From Streptomyces althioticus (lineage in GTDB: Bacteria; Actinomycetota; Actinomycetes; Streptomycetales; Streptomycetaceae): 64,000 bases of DNA. Shown one piece after another: positions 34,317-41,910 of this stretch. Below the pieces are notes generated by a model, which was not told the DNA's origin, ran no database searches, and saw only the letters and a list, made by a program, of their open reading frames with translations. The translations under genes and the position numbers were made by a program. The DNA lies in the NCBI GenBank assembly GCA_014649355.1, contig BMSW01000012.1:124001-188000 (forward strand), in the 5' to 3' direction. Position 1 is the stretch's first letter, and every line of letters starts with the position of its first letter.

Positions 34317-35993
34317 TTAGGACGACGACTCCGCCACCGCCGCGCCCTCCGGAGCCGCCGGCTCCGAGACCTCCGCCTCCGGCGCCAGCCCAGCCGCCGC
34401 AGCGACCTTCTCCGTCGCCGCCTTGTCCAGCCGCACAGCCTCCGGCACCGGCCCCGGCTCCTCGTCCGCCGGCGTCGTGCGGGGCGGGAGGAGGTCGAGG
34501 ACCGCCTGCCGGTGCGCCTCGCTGGTCGCGTCGTCGTACGGGTCCGGCGTCGCCGGCACCTGGAGCCGGTGCACAGGCCCGGTGCCCAGCCGCGCGTACC
34601 CACGCCCGGGCGGCATCTGGTCCACCGGCGTGGTGTGCGGCGGCGCGCCCAGCACCGCTTCCAGCTGCTCCGCGGTGGCGGGCCCGAGAACGACCCGCGT
34701 GCGCGTGTGCTGCCGCACCGGTGCCGCCAGGGCGTCGAGCCCGTCGAACTGCTCCGCGACCACCACGGTCACGTTCGCCGCACGCCCGTGCCGCAACGGG
34801 GCCACCAGAAGCGCCTGCGGATCCGTGCCGCCGTCGTCCGCCGCCGCCAGGTGGGTGAAGACGCTCGGCCGGTCGAGCAGCAGCCACAGCGGCCGCCTGG
34901 TGTCCTCGGGCGGCGGGTCGCCCGCCTGGTGCGCCTTGCTCGCCGCGGCCAGCCGCCGCTCGGTCTCGGCGGCCGCCCACTCCAGACTGGTCACCGCCCC
35001 GGACAAGGCGCACTCGACGGCGAGCACGCCGTCCCGGCCGGTCAGGCAGGCGTACTCACCGGTCCCGCCGCCGTCGACGATCACCACGTCGCCGTGGTGC
35101 AGCGCCTGGAGGGCGATCGACCGCAGCAGCGTCGAGGTACCGCTGCCCGGCTGGCCGACGGCGAGCAGATGCGGCTCGGTGGACCGGACGCCGGTGCGCC
35201 AGACGACCGGCGGGACGTCCGTCCGCTCCTCGCCGTGCGCGCCGTGGGTGAGCGGCAGCGTCCGCTGCACGCGCGTGGGGTCGGTGAAGCCGAGCACCGT
35301 CTCGCCGGGGGCCGTGACGAACGGCTGGGCGGCGATGTCGGTGGGCAGCGGGGCGAGGACGCGGACGGTGAGCTGGTTGGCCTCCTCGTCCCACGAGAAG
35401 TGGTACTCCCGGCCCCGTCCGCACTTGGCGCCGAGCAGGTGCTCGATCCGCGCCCGGGACGCGGGCTCGGCGTCGGTGAAGTAGGCCGGGTAGGAGATCA
35501 GCAGGTGCGCGAGACGGCCGTCGCCGTCGAACTCGTACTCGGAGAAGACCTTCCCCCAGTCGCCGCCACGGGCGTACAGCGGCTCGGGGTCGTCGCTCGC
35601 GGCGAAGTACGGCACCAGCGCCTCGTACAGCGACTTCAGGCGCTGCAGCTGGCCGGGGGCGGGTCCGGCGGGGACCGCGGGTGTGCGGTCCCGGCCGTGC
35701 CAGGCCGCCGCCGCCATCAGGGCGACGACGGCGAGCAGTGGGCCGTACGGCGCGAGCGCCACGGCCAGCAGCACCGCCGCCACACCGAAGAGCAGCGCGC
35801 CGCGCCGGTCCTTGGGTGTGTCGACCCACCTGCGCCGTCCGGCCGAGGCCAGCCGGCGCAGCCCGCGCGTGATGGTGATCAGCGGGTGGAGGACGTCCGT
35901 GGCGCTGTCGGCCGCCGTCCTGGCCAGCTCCCGGCTCCGGGCGAGCTGGGCGCTGCCGTTGCTGAGGATGCGGGGAAGGGGACGCCGGGCCAC
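34317..35993 (-). CDS. FtsK/TraB-like membrane ATPase with degenerate Walker A motif
   Basis: 558 residues. Two adjacent transmembrane helices (~67-98: ALLFGVAAVLLAVALAPYGPLLAVVALMAAAAW) precede a large cytosolic part. The nucleotide-binding region has AVGQPGSGTSTLLRSIALQAL (about 278-298), where the invariant Lys is replaced by Thr (residue 286), and DVVIVDGGGTGEYACL as Walker B. It ends in a Pro/Glu/Ala-rich tail. The layout resembles FtsK/TraB-type DNA pumps or EccC, but the missing Lys argues for weak or no ATP hydrolysis. GTG 35993 has GGAG upstream. The tiny membrane protein gene 49 bp upstream is probably its partner. Confidence 0.75.
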   Translation of the reverse strand: MARRPLPRILSNGSAQLARSRELARTAADSATDVLHPLITITRGLRRLASAGRRRWVDTPKDRRGALLFGVAAVLLAVALAPYGPLLAVVALMAAAAWHGRDRTPAVPAGPAPGQLQRLKSLYEALVPYFAASDDPEPLYARGGDWGKVFSEYEFDGDGRLAHLLISYPAYFTDAEPASRARIEHLLGAKCGRGREYHFSWDEEANQLTVRVLAPLPTDIAAQPFVTAPGETVLGFTDPTRVQRTLPLTHGAHGEERTDVPPVVWRTGVRSTEPHLLAVGQPGSGTSTLLRSIALQALHHGDVVIVDGGGTGEYACLTGRDGVLAVECALSGAVTSLEWAAAETERRLAAASKAHQAGDPPPEDTRRPLWLLLDRPSVFTHLAAADDGGTDPQALLVAPLRHGRAANVTVVVAEQFDGLDALAAPVRQHTRTRVVLGPATAEQLEAVLGAPPHTTPVDQMPPGRGYARLGTGPVHRLQVPATPDPYDDATSEAHRQAVLDLLPPRTTPADEEPGPVPEAVRLDKAATEKVAAAAGLAPEAEVSEPAAPEGAAVAESSS

Positions 35994-36042
35994 TACTGTC
36001 TCCAGAGGGTGCGTACGGGCGGGCGGGGCGTGGTCGGCCGGG

Positions 36043-36237
36043 TCAGAACTTGAACCCGCCCAGGAGGCCGGCGAGGCTCTCGCCGCCCGCCTTGATGCTC
36101 GGCGCGATGGCCGTGCTGGCCAGATAGAAGCCGAACAGCATCGCCACCAGTGCGTGCGACAGCTTCAGTCCGTCCTTGCGGAAGAAGACGAAGACGACGA
36201 TGCCGAGCAGCACCACGCATGAGATCGAGATGATCAT
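36043..36237 (-). CDS. Small two-helix membrane protein, partner of the FtsK-like ATPase
   Basis: 64 residues: MIISISCVVLLGIVVFVFF is an N-terminal helix, RKDGLKLSHALVAMLFGFYLASTAIAPSI a second one, then a Gly-rich C-terminus. AGGAG precedes ATG 36237. The pattern (helix, K-x-x-HA, LFGFYLA-T-AP-I) resembles small proteins encoded next to FtsK-like transfer genes in actinomycete integrative plasmids; this is from memory and not proven. Function unknown. Confidence 0.7.
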   Translation of the reverse strand: MIISISCVVLLGIVVFVFFRKDGLKLSHALVAMLFGFYLASTAIAPSIKAGGESLAGLLGGFKF

Positions 36238-36495
36238 GTGAGTTCTCCTGGTTCACGGGGGCAGTCACCATGAGTACTTCCCTGATCACAGAATGTATCT
36301 ATACGAAAAAAGGTGCAACTGGGTGGATATCCGCCCTGAATGCCGCGCGGTGTCTCAGGTGATCATTACCTCGGCCGTGTCGGCTCATGTGCCGCCCGAG
36401 CCAGTACCCTGGCGATTCACCCGTACGGCTGCCCACGTGCAGACGTACGCCCTGTTCCCGATGCGTGCACCCGTGCAGTGAGAGGCGGTCCGGCC

Positions 36496-36888
36496 ATGAG
36501 TGAAGCCCCCGACCCCGAGGTCGTGGAGCTCGCGACCAAGATCTTCGACCTGGCCCGGCGCGGCCGCACCGAGGAACTCGTGGCCTACGTCGACGCGGGC
36601 GTCCCCGCCGACCTCACCAACGACCGCGGCGACTCCCTCGTGATGCTCGCCGCCTACCACGGCCACGCCGAGGCGGTACGCGCCCTGCTCGCCCGCGGCG
36701 CCGAGGCCGACCGCGTCAACGACCGCGGCCAGACGCCACTCGCGGGAGCGGTCTTCAAGGGCGAGACCGACGTCGTCAAGGCACTCATCGAGGGAGGCGC
36801 CGACCCCTCCGCGGGCACCCCGTCGGCCGTCGACACGGCCAGGATGTTCGCCCGCACGGAGCTGCTCGAGCTGTTCGGCGACAGCTGA
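36496..36888 (+). CDS. Ankyrin-repeat protein
   Basis: 130 residues, soluble. After an N-terminal helix (EVVELATKIFDLARRGRTEELVAYVDAG) come three ankyrin repeats: VPADLTNDRGDSLVMLAAYHGHAEAVRALLARG, AEADRVNDRGQTPLAGAVFKGETDVVKALIEGG and a short closing one, ADPSAGTPSAVDTARMFARTELLELFG. Such proteins bind other proteins; the partner is unknown. ATG 36496 is preceded by GAGAGGCGG. The short AT-richer stretch around 36295-36320 (ATCTATACGAAAAAAGG) may carry the promoter. Confidence 0.85.
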   Translation: MSEAPDPEVVELATKIFDLARRGRTEELVAYVDAGVPADLTNDRGDSLVMLAAYHGHAEAVRALLARGAEADRVNDRGQTPLAGAVFKGETDVVKALIEGGADPSAGTPSAVDTARMFARTELLELFGDS

Positions 36889-37190
36889 GCGGACTCCGCT
36901 CCGACCAGCGACGACACGGAAAACGGGGGAGGCGGTACAGGGCCGCCGAAATACGGTCGCGGTAGATGTGACCGCCGGGTCATCATGACGACGTGATTCA
37001 CGGACGCGATGGCTGGGCAGGTGTTGCCGCACCGCGCGGGCCGTGAACCCGGTCCGCATGGGCCACCGACGAGAGGCAGAGAGAGATGGTCTACAACAAG
37101 CAGGAAACGGCGGGCGCCCCGACGTGTTGTCACGCGGCCAGGTAATCCACACTCCCGGTTGCGTCGACGCTTGATGTGAGGCTGTTTCCC
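36889..37190. other. Intergenic region between ankyrin and HEAT-repeat genes
   Basis: The only item I can support is a possible 19-codon ORF at 37086-37145 (listed separately). The remaining ~200 bp contain no recognised gene, strong hairpin or known regulatory site. Confidence 0.45.
37086..37145 (+). CDS. Possible small ORF, 19 residues, upstream of the HEAT-repeat gene
   Basis: Encodes MVYNKQETAGAPTCCHAAR, with GAGAGGCAGAGAG before the ATG, and ends 45 bp before the HEAT-repeat gene. The composition (Tyr, Asn, Lys, Gln, and a CCH cluster near the C-terminus) is unlike random Streptomyces sequence. It does not match the common actinobacterial cysteine-leader pattern (HIDLxRxxSxLC). It could be a leader peptide that couples translation to cysteine or metal supply, or a tiny metal-binding protein. 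Expression is unproven. Confidence 0.35.
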   Translation: MVYNKQETAGAPTCCHAAR

Positions 37191-38609
37191 ATGTTCGATC
37201 CGGTCATAGCGCCCAGCGGTACGCTGCTCGGCCTGCTCCAGAGGGGCCGCGGCGACGGCACACTGCACGCGCTCACCGCCCCGCGCTCGGAGGCGCTCGC
37301 GGCGCTGAACCACTGTGTGCTGCGCGACCCGCGCCACGACTGGCAGGTGGAGAACCGCTCCCTGTACTACGCCCGACTCCACCTCGACCTGGACGGCGGA
37401 CTCGAGGCGATCGAGGCGCACCTCTTCGACCCCGAGGACGTGCTCGACACCGACGAGTCACGCACCGGGCTCGCCCTCGCCGTCCTGGGGCACCTCGCGT
37501 CCTACGGCAGGCAGGACGCCCTGCACCTGTTGCGCAGGTACGCCGCCCAGGGCAGCAACTGGGCCTGGGCCCTCGACGAACTCGCCCTGCGCGACGACGA
37601 CGCCGGCCTGCGCTCCCTCGCCGCCCCGGTGCTCGCGCGCTTCTCGGCCGACGCCGAGGGCGAGGCCGAACTGGCCGCGACCGTGCGGGACGCCTTCGAA
37701 CCCCGTCCCTGGCGGCTGTGGGCCGACGATCCGCGGCCAGCCGTCGCCACGCGCGTACGGGCCGCCCAGGAGGCCGGCTCCTTCGACCGCTGGCAACGGC
37801 AGATGCGGCCCACCGGGCCACGCCCCGGCTGGAGCGTCCAGGCCGTGTTCGACTGGGCCCAGCAGGGCATGGACCGGGGCGCCGCCCTCCACGTGCCGGC
37901 CGCCCGCTGTCTCTCCGCCGTGGCGGGGCCCGAGGACCGCCCGGAGATCGTCCGCGCCGCCCGGGACGGCTCCGACGGAGCCCGCTGCACGGCTCTGCGC
38001 TATCTCGCCGACACCGCGGACCCCGACGCTCTCGACCTGGTCGAGGCCGCCGCGGCCGACGGCTCGACGGCCGTCGTGGACGCCGCCGTCGACGCCTTCG
38101 AACGCATGCGCAGTGTGGCCGCCGTCGACCGGGCGCGGGGCTGGGCCCGCCGGCCCGACGCGCTCGGCGAGGCCGCCGCCCGCGTCCTCGCCTGCCGGGG
38201 CGGCACACGCGACCGTGACCTGGTCCTCGGAGCCCTCCGTGAGGCCGTACGAGGTGAAGGCCCCGACGCGACGACTCTGTGGACCCTCGTCGACGGCGCC
38301 GGACGCCTCGGCATCGTCTGTGCCGCGCCCGTCCTGCGGCACATCTACCGCGAGACCGCCTCCTCGCACCTCCGCGGCCGCGCCGCCCGCGCCCTCGCCG
38401 CGACCGACCCGTCCTTCCCCGCGGGCTTCGCCGTCGAATGCCTCTGGGACTGCGAGGAGACCACCCGCGAGCTCGCGGCCCGCCATGCCGAGACGGGCGA
38501 CACGCGCGTGGTGGACCGCCTCCGCCGCCTGGCCGCCGACCCGGCGGAGGAGGCGGAAGTACAGACGGCCGTCCGCAGCAGGATCGGCCCCGAAGGCACG
38601 GCTGTGTAA
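37191..38609 (+). CDS. HEAT-repeat-like protein
   Basis: 472 residues of alpha-helical repeats with no enzyme motif: examples are ALAVLGHLASYGRQDALHLLRRYAAQG, ARCTALRYLADTADPDALDLVEAAAADGSTAVVDAAVDAF and LRGRAARALAATDPSFPAGFAVECL. This is HEAT/armadillo-like architecture over most of the length, suggesting a scaffold for protein binding. The start at ATG 37191 (MFDPVIAPSG) uses GTGAGG as ribosome site; GTG 37176 in frame is an alternative. Function unknown. It is not obviously co-transcribed with the ankyrin gene. Confidence 0.8.
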   Translation: MFDPVIAPSGTLLGLLQRGRGDGTLHALTAPRSEALAALNHCVLRDPRHDWQVENRSLYYARLHLDLDGGLEAIEAHLFDPEDVLDTDESRTGLALAVLGHLASYGRQDALHLLRRYAAQGSNWAWALDELALRDDDAGLRSLAAPVLARFSADAEGEAELAATVRDAFEPRPWRLWADDPRPAVATRVRAAQEAGSFDRWQRQMRPTGPRPGWSVQAVFDWAQQGMDRGAALHVPAARCLSAVAGPEDRPEIVRAARDGSDGARCTALRYLADTADPDALDLVEAAAADGSTAVVDAAVDAFERMRSVAAVDRARGWARRPDALGEAAARVLACRGGTRDRDLVLGALREAVRGEGPDATTLWTLVDGAGRLGIVCAAPVLRHIYRETASSHLRGRAARALAATDPSFPAGFAVECLWDCEETTRELAARHAETGDTRVVDRLRRLAADPAEEAEVQTAVRSRIGPEGTAV

Positions 38610-38636
38610 CCCCCGGGGCCCCGTCCCGAACCCCGC

Positions 38637-38684
38637 TCCTCGAACGCCGGAGGGGCTACGAACAGCCCGTCCGGCGTTCGAGGA
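38637..38684. repeat. Dispersed Streptomyces-type palindromic intergenic repeat
   Basis: TCCTCGAACGCCGGA (38637-38651) pairs perfectly with TCCGGCGTTCGAGGA (38670-38684), and inside it GGGCT pairs with AGCCC. It is followed by GAGG-CGGCAGGGCC and GGGTCTGGGG. Near-identical elements are scattered between genes in many Streptomyces genomes. Here it lies between two convergent genes and probably also terminates transcription. Confidence 0.75.
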
Positions 38685-38765
38685 CGAGGTCGGCAGGGCC
38701 GAAAGGGGGTCTGGGGCACAGCCCCAGGGCCGGGAAGGGAAGGGGCGGCGGGGGCGAGGAAAACC

Positions 38766-39644
38766 TCAACAACCCCCACGCCCCCGCACCGCCACGAACC
38801 GCACCGCCGTCCCCGGCCGGGCCTGCGCCGCCGCAGGCAGATCCTCCGCGCGCACCACCCCGATCACCGGATACCCCCCGGTCGTCGGATGATCGGCAAG
38901 GAAGATCACCGGAGTCCCCGCCGGAGGCACCTGCACAGCCCCCAGCACCATCCCCTCACTCGGCAGCTCCTCCCCCCGCGCCCGCTCCAGCACCGGCCCG
39001 GTCGTCCGCACCCCGATCCGATTGCTCGCCGGCGACACACGGAACACGCCGGACAGGAACAGACGCACCGCCTCCGTCGTGAACCAGTCGTCCCGCGGCC
39101 CGAGGGAGACCCGCAGCACCAGTTCGGACGGCGGCCCCGCCTGCGGAGCCACGTCCACGCGCGCGTGCACCCCCGTCGGCGCCCCGAGCGGCACCACCGC
39201 CCCGTCCGTCAGCGGCGCCGGCCCCAGCCCGGACAGCAGGTCCGTGGACCGGCTCCCGAGCACCGGCTCGACGGCCACCCCGCCGGACACGGCGACGTAG
39301 GCCCGTACCCCGAGCACCGCGGGCCCGACGTCCAGCACGGACCCCGCCCGCACCCGCACCGGCGCGCCCCACGCCGCGGGGCGGCCGTCCACCGTCACCC
39401 GGCACGGCGCCCCCGTCACCGCCACCGTCACGGCCGACCGAGGGCGCAGGGAGCAGCCGTCCAGGGTGGTCTCCAGGACGGCCGCCTCCGGTCCGTTGCC
39501 CACCAGACGGTTGGCGAGCGCGGCGGCGGGACCGTCCAGCGCGCCGGAGCGGGGGACGCCCAGGTGGGCGTGACCGGGCCGGCCACGGTCCTGAACGGTC
39601 GTCAGGGCCCCCGCCCGGACGACGGAGAGCGCGCGGTCCGTCAT
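38766..39644 (-). CDS. pxpC: 5-oxoprolinase subunit C (allophanate hydrolase subunit 2 / KipA family)
   Basis: A 292-residue protein of the AHS2 family: LSVVRAGALTTVQDRGRPGHAHLGVPRSGALD at the N-terminus, LANRLVGNGPEAAVLETTLDG, VYVAVSGGVAVEPVLGSRSTDLLSG-like core, and GMVLGAVQVPPAGTPVIFLADHPTTGGYPVIGVV near the C-terminus. With PxpA and PxpB it forms the ATP-dependent enzyme that opens 5-oxoproline to glutamate. It is the last gene of the minus-strand unit and overlaps pxpB by 4 bp (ATGA). Confidence 0.92.
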   Translation of the reverse strand: MTDRALSVVRAGALTTVQDRGRPGHAHLGVPRSGALDGPAAALANRLVGNGPEAAVLETTLDGCSLRPRSAVTVAVTGAPCRVTVDGRPAAWGAPVRVRAGSVLDVGPAVLGVRAYVAVSGGVAVEPVLGSRSTDLLSGLGPAPLTDGAVVPLGAPTGVHARVDVAPQAGPPSELVLRVSLGPRDDWFTTEAVRLFLSGVFRVSPASNRIGVRTTGPVLERARGEELPSEGMVLGAVQVPPAGTPVIFLADHPTTGGYPVIGVVRAEDLPAAAQARPGTAVRFVAVRGRGGC

Positions 39645-40270
39645 GTCACCGGTCCCGTCGGGGCCACGGGGACGAACCGCACGCGCGTGCCGGGCGAGAG
39701 CAGAGCCGCGGGCTCCCGGGTGTGGTCCCAGAGCACGACGTCCGTGGTGCCGATGAGCTGCCACCCGCCGGGGGAGGAGCGGGGGTAGACGCCCGTGTAC
39801 GGCCCGGCGAGGGCGACGGAGCCCGCGGGGACGGACGTACGCGGGGTCGAGCGCCGGGGGACTTCGTAGCGGGCGGGGAGGCCCGTGAGGTAGCCGAAGC
39901 CGGGGGCGAAGCCGCAGAAGGCCACGCGGAACTCGGCGTCCGCGTGGATCCGCGCCACCTCCGCCTCACCGACACCCCAGTGGGCCGCCACGTCGGCCAG
40001 GTCGGGGCCGTCGTACCGCACGGGGATCTCGACCGTCCCGTCCGCGCGGGGCGGCAGGGGCGGCACCGGACGTGAGGTCAGTTCGGCGGCCAGGCGGGCG
40101 GGGTCGGGCAGGCCGTCGAGCAGCACCGTGCGCGCGGCCGGGACGATCTCACGGGCCGTCAGGGAGCCCTCCGCGCGGCGGCGCAGCAGGTCCGCGTGGA
40201 GCGCCTGCGCCTCCTCGCCGGAGGCGACCTCGACGAGCAGGGCCTCCGGGCCGACGGGCAGCGTCCTCAT
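39641..40270 (-). CDS. pxpB: 5-oxoprolinase subunit B (allophanate hydrolase subunit 1 / KipI family)
   Basis: 209 residues of the AHS1 family: EIVPAARTVLLDG, TVEIPVRYDGPDLADVAAHWGVGEAEVARIHADAEFRVAFCGFAPGFGYLTGLP and VPAGSVALAGPYTGVYPRSSPGGWQLIGTTDVVLWD. FCGFxPGFxYL and GVYPxxSPGGWxxIG are the family signatures. It is the B subunit of the prokaryotic 5-oxoprolinase. It overlaps pxpA by ATGA at 40267-40270, consistent with fixed stoichiometry of the complex. Confidence 0.92.
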   Translation of the reverse strand: MRTLPVGPEALLVEVASGEEAQALHADLLRRRAEGSLTAREIVPAARTVLLDGLPDPARLAAELTSRPVPPLPPRADGTVEIPVRYDGPDLADVAAHWGVGEAEVARIHADAEFRVAFCGFAPGFGYLTGLPARYEVPRRSTPRTSVPAGSVALAGPYTGVYPRSSPGGWQLIGTTDVVLWDHTREPAALLSPGTRVRFVPVAPTGPVT

Positions 40271-41025
40271 GCGAACGCCTCCACGCGGACCCCGGAGGCC
40301 TCCAGCGCGGCCCGCACCCGCCGCGCCAGGTCCACGGCGCCCGGGGTGTCGCCGTGCAGACACAGGGAGCGGGCCCTCATCCCGATGCGGCGCCCCGAGA
40401 GCGCCACGACCTCGCCGCTGCGGGCCAGGTCCACCGAGCGTTCCAGGACGGCCCCGGGGTCGGTGACAAGGGCGCCCTCCTGACCGCGCGCCACCAGCGT
40501 GCCCTCGTCGGTGTACGCACGGTCCGCGAACGCCTCCTCGACCGCCGGGAGCCCCGCCTTCGCCGCATGCTCCAGCAGCCGTGAGCCGGGCAGCCCGAGC
40601 ACGGGCAGCGTGGGGTCGGCGAGGACCACCCCGTCGACCACCGCGCGCGCCTGCTCCTCGTCGCGCACCACCCGGTTGTAGAGCGCGCCGTGCGGCTTGA
40701 CGTACGCGACGCGGGTCCCCGCAGCACGGGCGAACACCTCGAGGGCGCCGATCTGGTACGCCACCTCGGCCGTCAGCTCGGCGGGCGGCACGTCCATCGC
40801 CCGACGGCCGAACCCGGCCAGGTCCCGGTAGGAGACCTGGGCGCCGATCCGCACCCCGCGCGCGGCGGCGAGTTCGCACACCCGGCGCATGGTGGGGGCG
40901 TCGCCCGCGTGGAAGCCGCAGGCGACGTTGGCGCTGGTCACCACCGACAGCAGCCGCTCGTCGTCGGTGAGCGTCCAGTGGCCGAAGCCTTCGCCGAGGT
41001 CGGCGTTCAGATCGATCGAGGTCAT
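40267..41025 (-). CDS. pxpA: 5-oxoprolinase subunit A (LamB/YcsF family)
   Basis: 252 residues: SIDLNADLGEGFGHWTLTDDERLLSVVTSANVACGFHAGDAPTMRRVCELAA at the N-terminus, AQVSYRDLAGFGRRAMDVP, VAYVKPHGALYNRVV and ADRAYTDEGTLVARGQEGALV. These are complete LamB/YcsF hallmarks (DLNxDxGE, ANxACGxHAGD, VKPHGALYN). It is the catalytic A subunit of PxpABC. The DUF1445 gene lies 36 bp upstream. Confidence 0.94.
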   Translation of the reverse strand: MTSIDLNADLGEGFGHWTLTDDERLLSVVTSANVACGFHAGDAPTMRRVCELAAARGVRIGAQVSYRDLAGFGRRAMDVPPAELTAEVAYQIGALEVFARAAGTRVAYVKPHGALYNRVVRDEEQARAVVDGVVLADPTLPVLGLPGSRLLEHAAKAGLPAVEEAFADRAYTDEGTLVARGQEGALVTDPGAVLERSVDLARSGEVVALSGRRIGMRARSLCLHGDTPGAVDLARRVRAALEASGVRVEAFA

Positions 41026-41061
41026 GGATCCTTCGTTTCTCCGTGCGGGTGAGGGCGCCGG

Positions 41062-41910
41062 TCAGAGCACCCGGAACTGCTCGTCCCGGGCGTCGCCGAC
41101 GAACATCCGGCCCGGCGCGTGGGTGAGCGCGAACGGCGGCCGGGACGCCATGACCGCGGCCTGCGGGGTGACCCCGCAGGCCCAGAACACCGGGATGTCG
41201 TCCGGCGCGAGTTCCACCCGGTCACCGAAGTCGGGGCGGTCGAGGTCTTCGACGCCGAGCGCGGACGGGTCGCCGCAGTGCACCGGGGCGCCGTGCACGG
41301 CCGGCATCAGCCCGCTCTCCCGGATGGCGGCGTCGAGGTGCTCCGGCGGCACCGGGCGCATCGACACCACCATCGGGCCGCTCAGCCGTCCCGCCGGACG
41401 GCACTGCCACGTCGTCCGGTACATCGGGACGTTCCGGCCCTGCTCGACGTGGCGCAGTGGCACCCCCGCGGCCGCCAGCGCCCACTCGAAGGTGAAGCTG
41501 CAGCCGATGAGGAACGACACCAGGTCGTCCCGCCAGTACGCCCGTACGTCCGTCGGCTCGTCCACCAGCTCGCCGTCCTCCCACACCCGGTAGCGCGGCA
41601 GATCGGTGCGCAGGTCGGCGTCGGACGCGAGCACGGTGGACGTCGAACCGGCGTCGGTGACGTCGAGGAGGGGGCACGCGCGCGGGTTGCGCTGGCAGAA
41701 CAGCAGCATGTCGTACGCCCAGTCGGCGGGCACGGAGACCAGGTTGGCCTGGGCGTACCCGGCGGCCACGCCGGCCGTGGGGACCGCGAGGCCCTCACGG
41801 AAGCGGGCGCGGGCCGTCCGCGGGCTCCACGCGCGCGTGGTGTCGTCGGCGAGGACCACGGGGCGGTCGTCCACGGCGGTGCGGGCGCCGTCGCCGGAGG
41901 GGGCGGTCAC
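41062..41910 (-). CDS. DUF1445 putative hydro-lyase / D-glutamate cyclase-like protein
   Basis: 282 residues: GVAAGYAQANLVSVPADWAYDMLLFCQRNPRACPLLDVTDAGS, VSFLIGCSFTFEWALAAAGVPLRHVEQGRNVPMYRT, GPMVVSMRPVPP and DIPVFWACGVTPQAAVMASRPPFALTHAPGRMFVGD. These are the DUF1445 signatures. The mammalian relative DGLUCY cyclises D-glutamate to 5-oxo-D-proline, and DUF1445 genes sit next to pxpABC in many bacteria, so supplying or handling oxoproline is the likely role. GTG 41910 overlaps the MFS stop by GTGA. Confidence 0.88.
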   Translation of the reverse strand: MTAPSGDGARTAVDDRPVVLADDTTRAWSPRTARARFREGLAVPTAGVAAGYAQANLVSVPADWAYDMLLFCQRNPRACPLLDVTDAGSTSTVLASDADLRTDLPRYRVWEDGELVDEPTDVRAYWRDDLVSFLIGCSFTFEWALAAAGVPLRHVEQGRNVPMYRTTWQCRPAGRLSGPMVVSMRPVPPEHLDAAIRESGLMPAVHGAPVHCGDPSALGVEDLDRPDFGDRVELAPDDIPVFWACGVTPQAAVMASRPPFALTHAPGRMFVGDARDEQFRVL

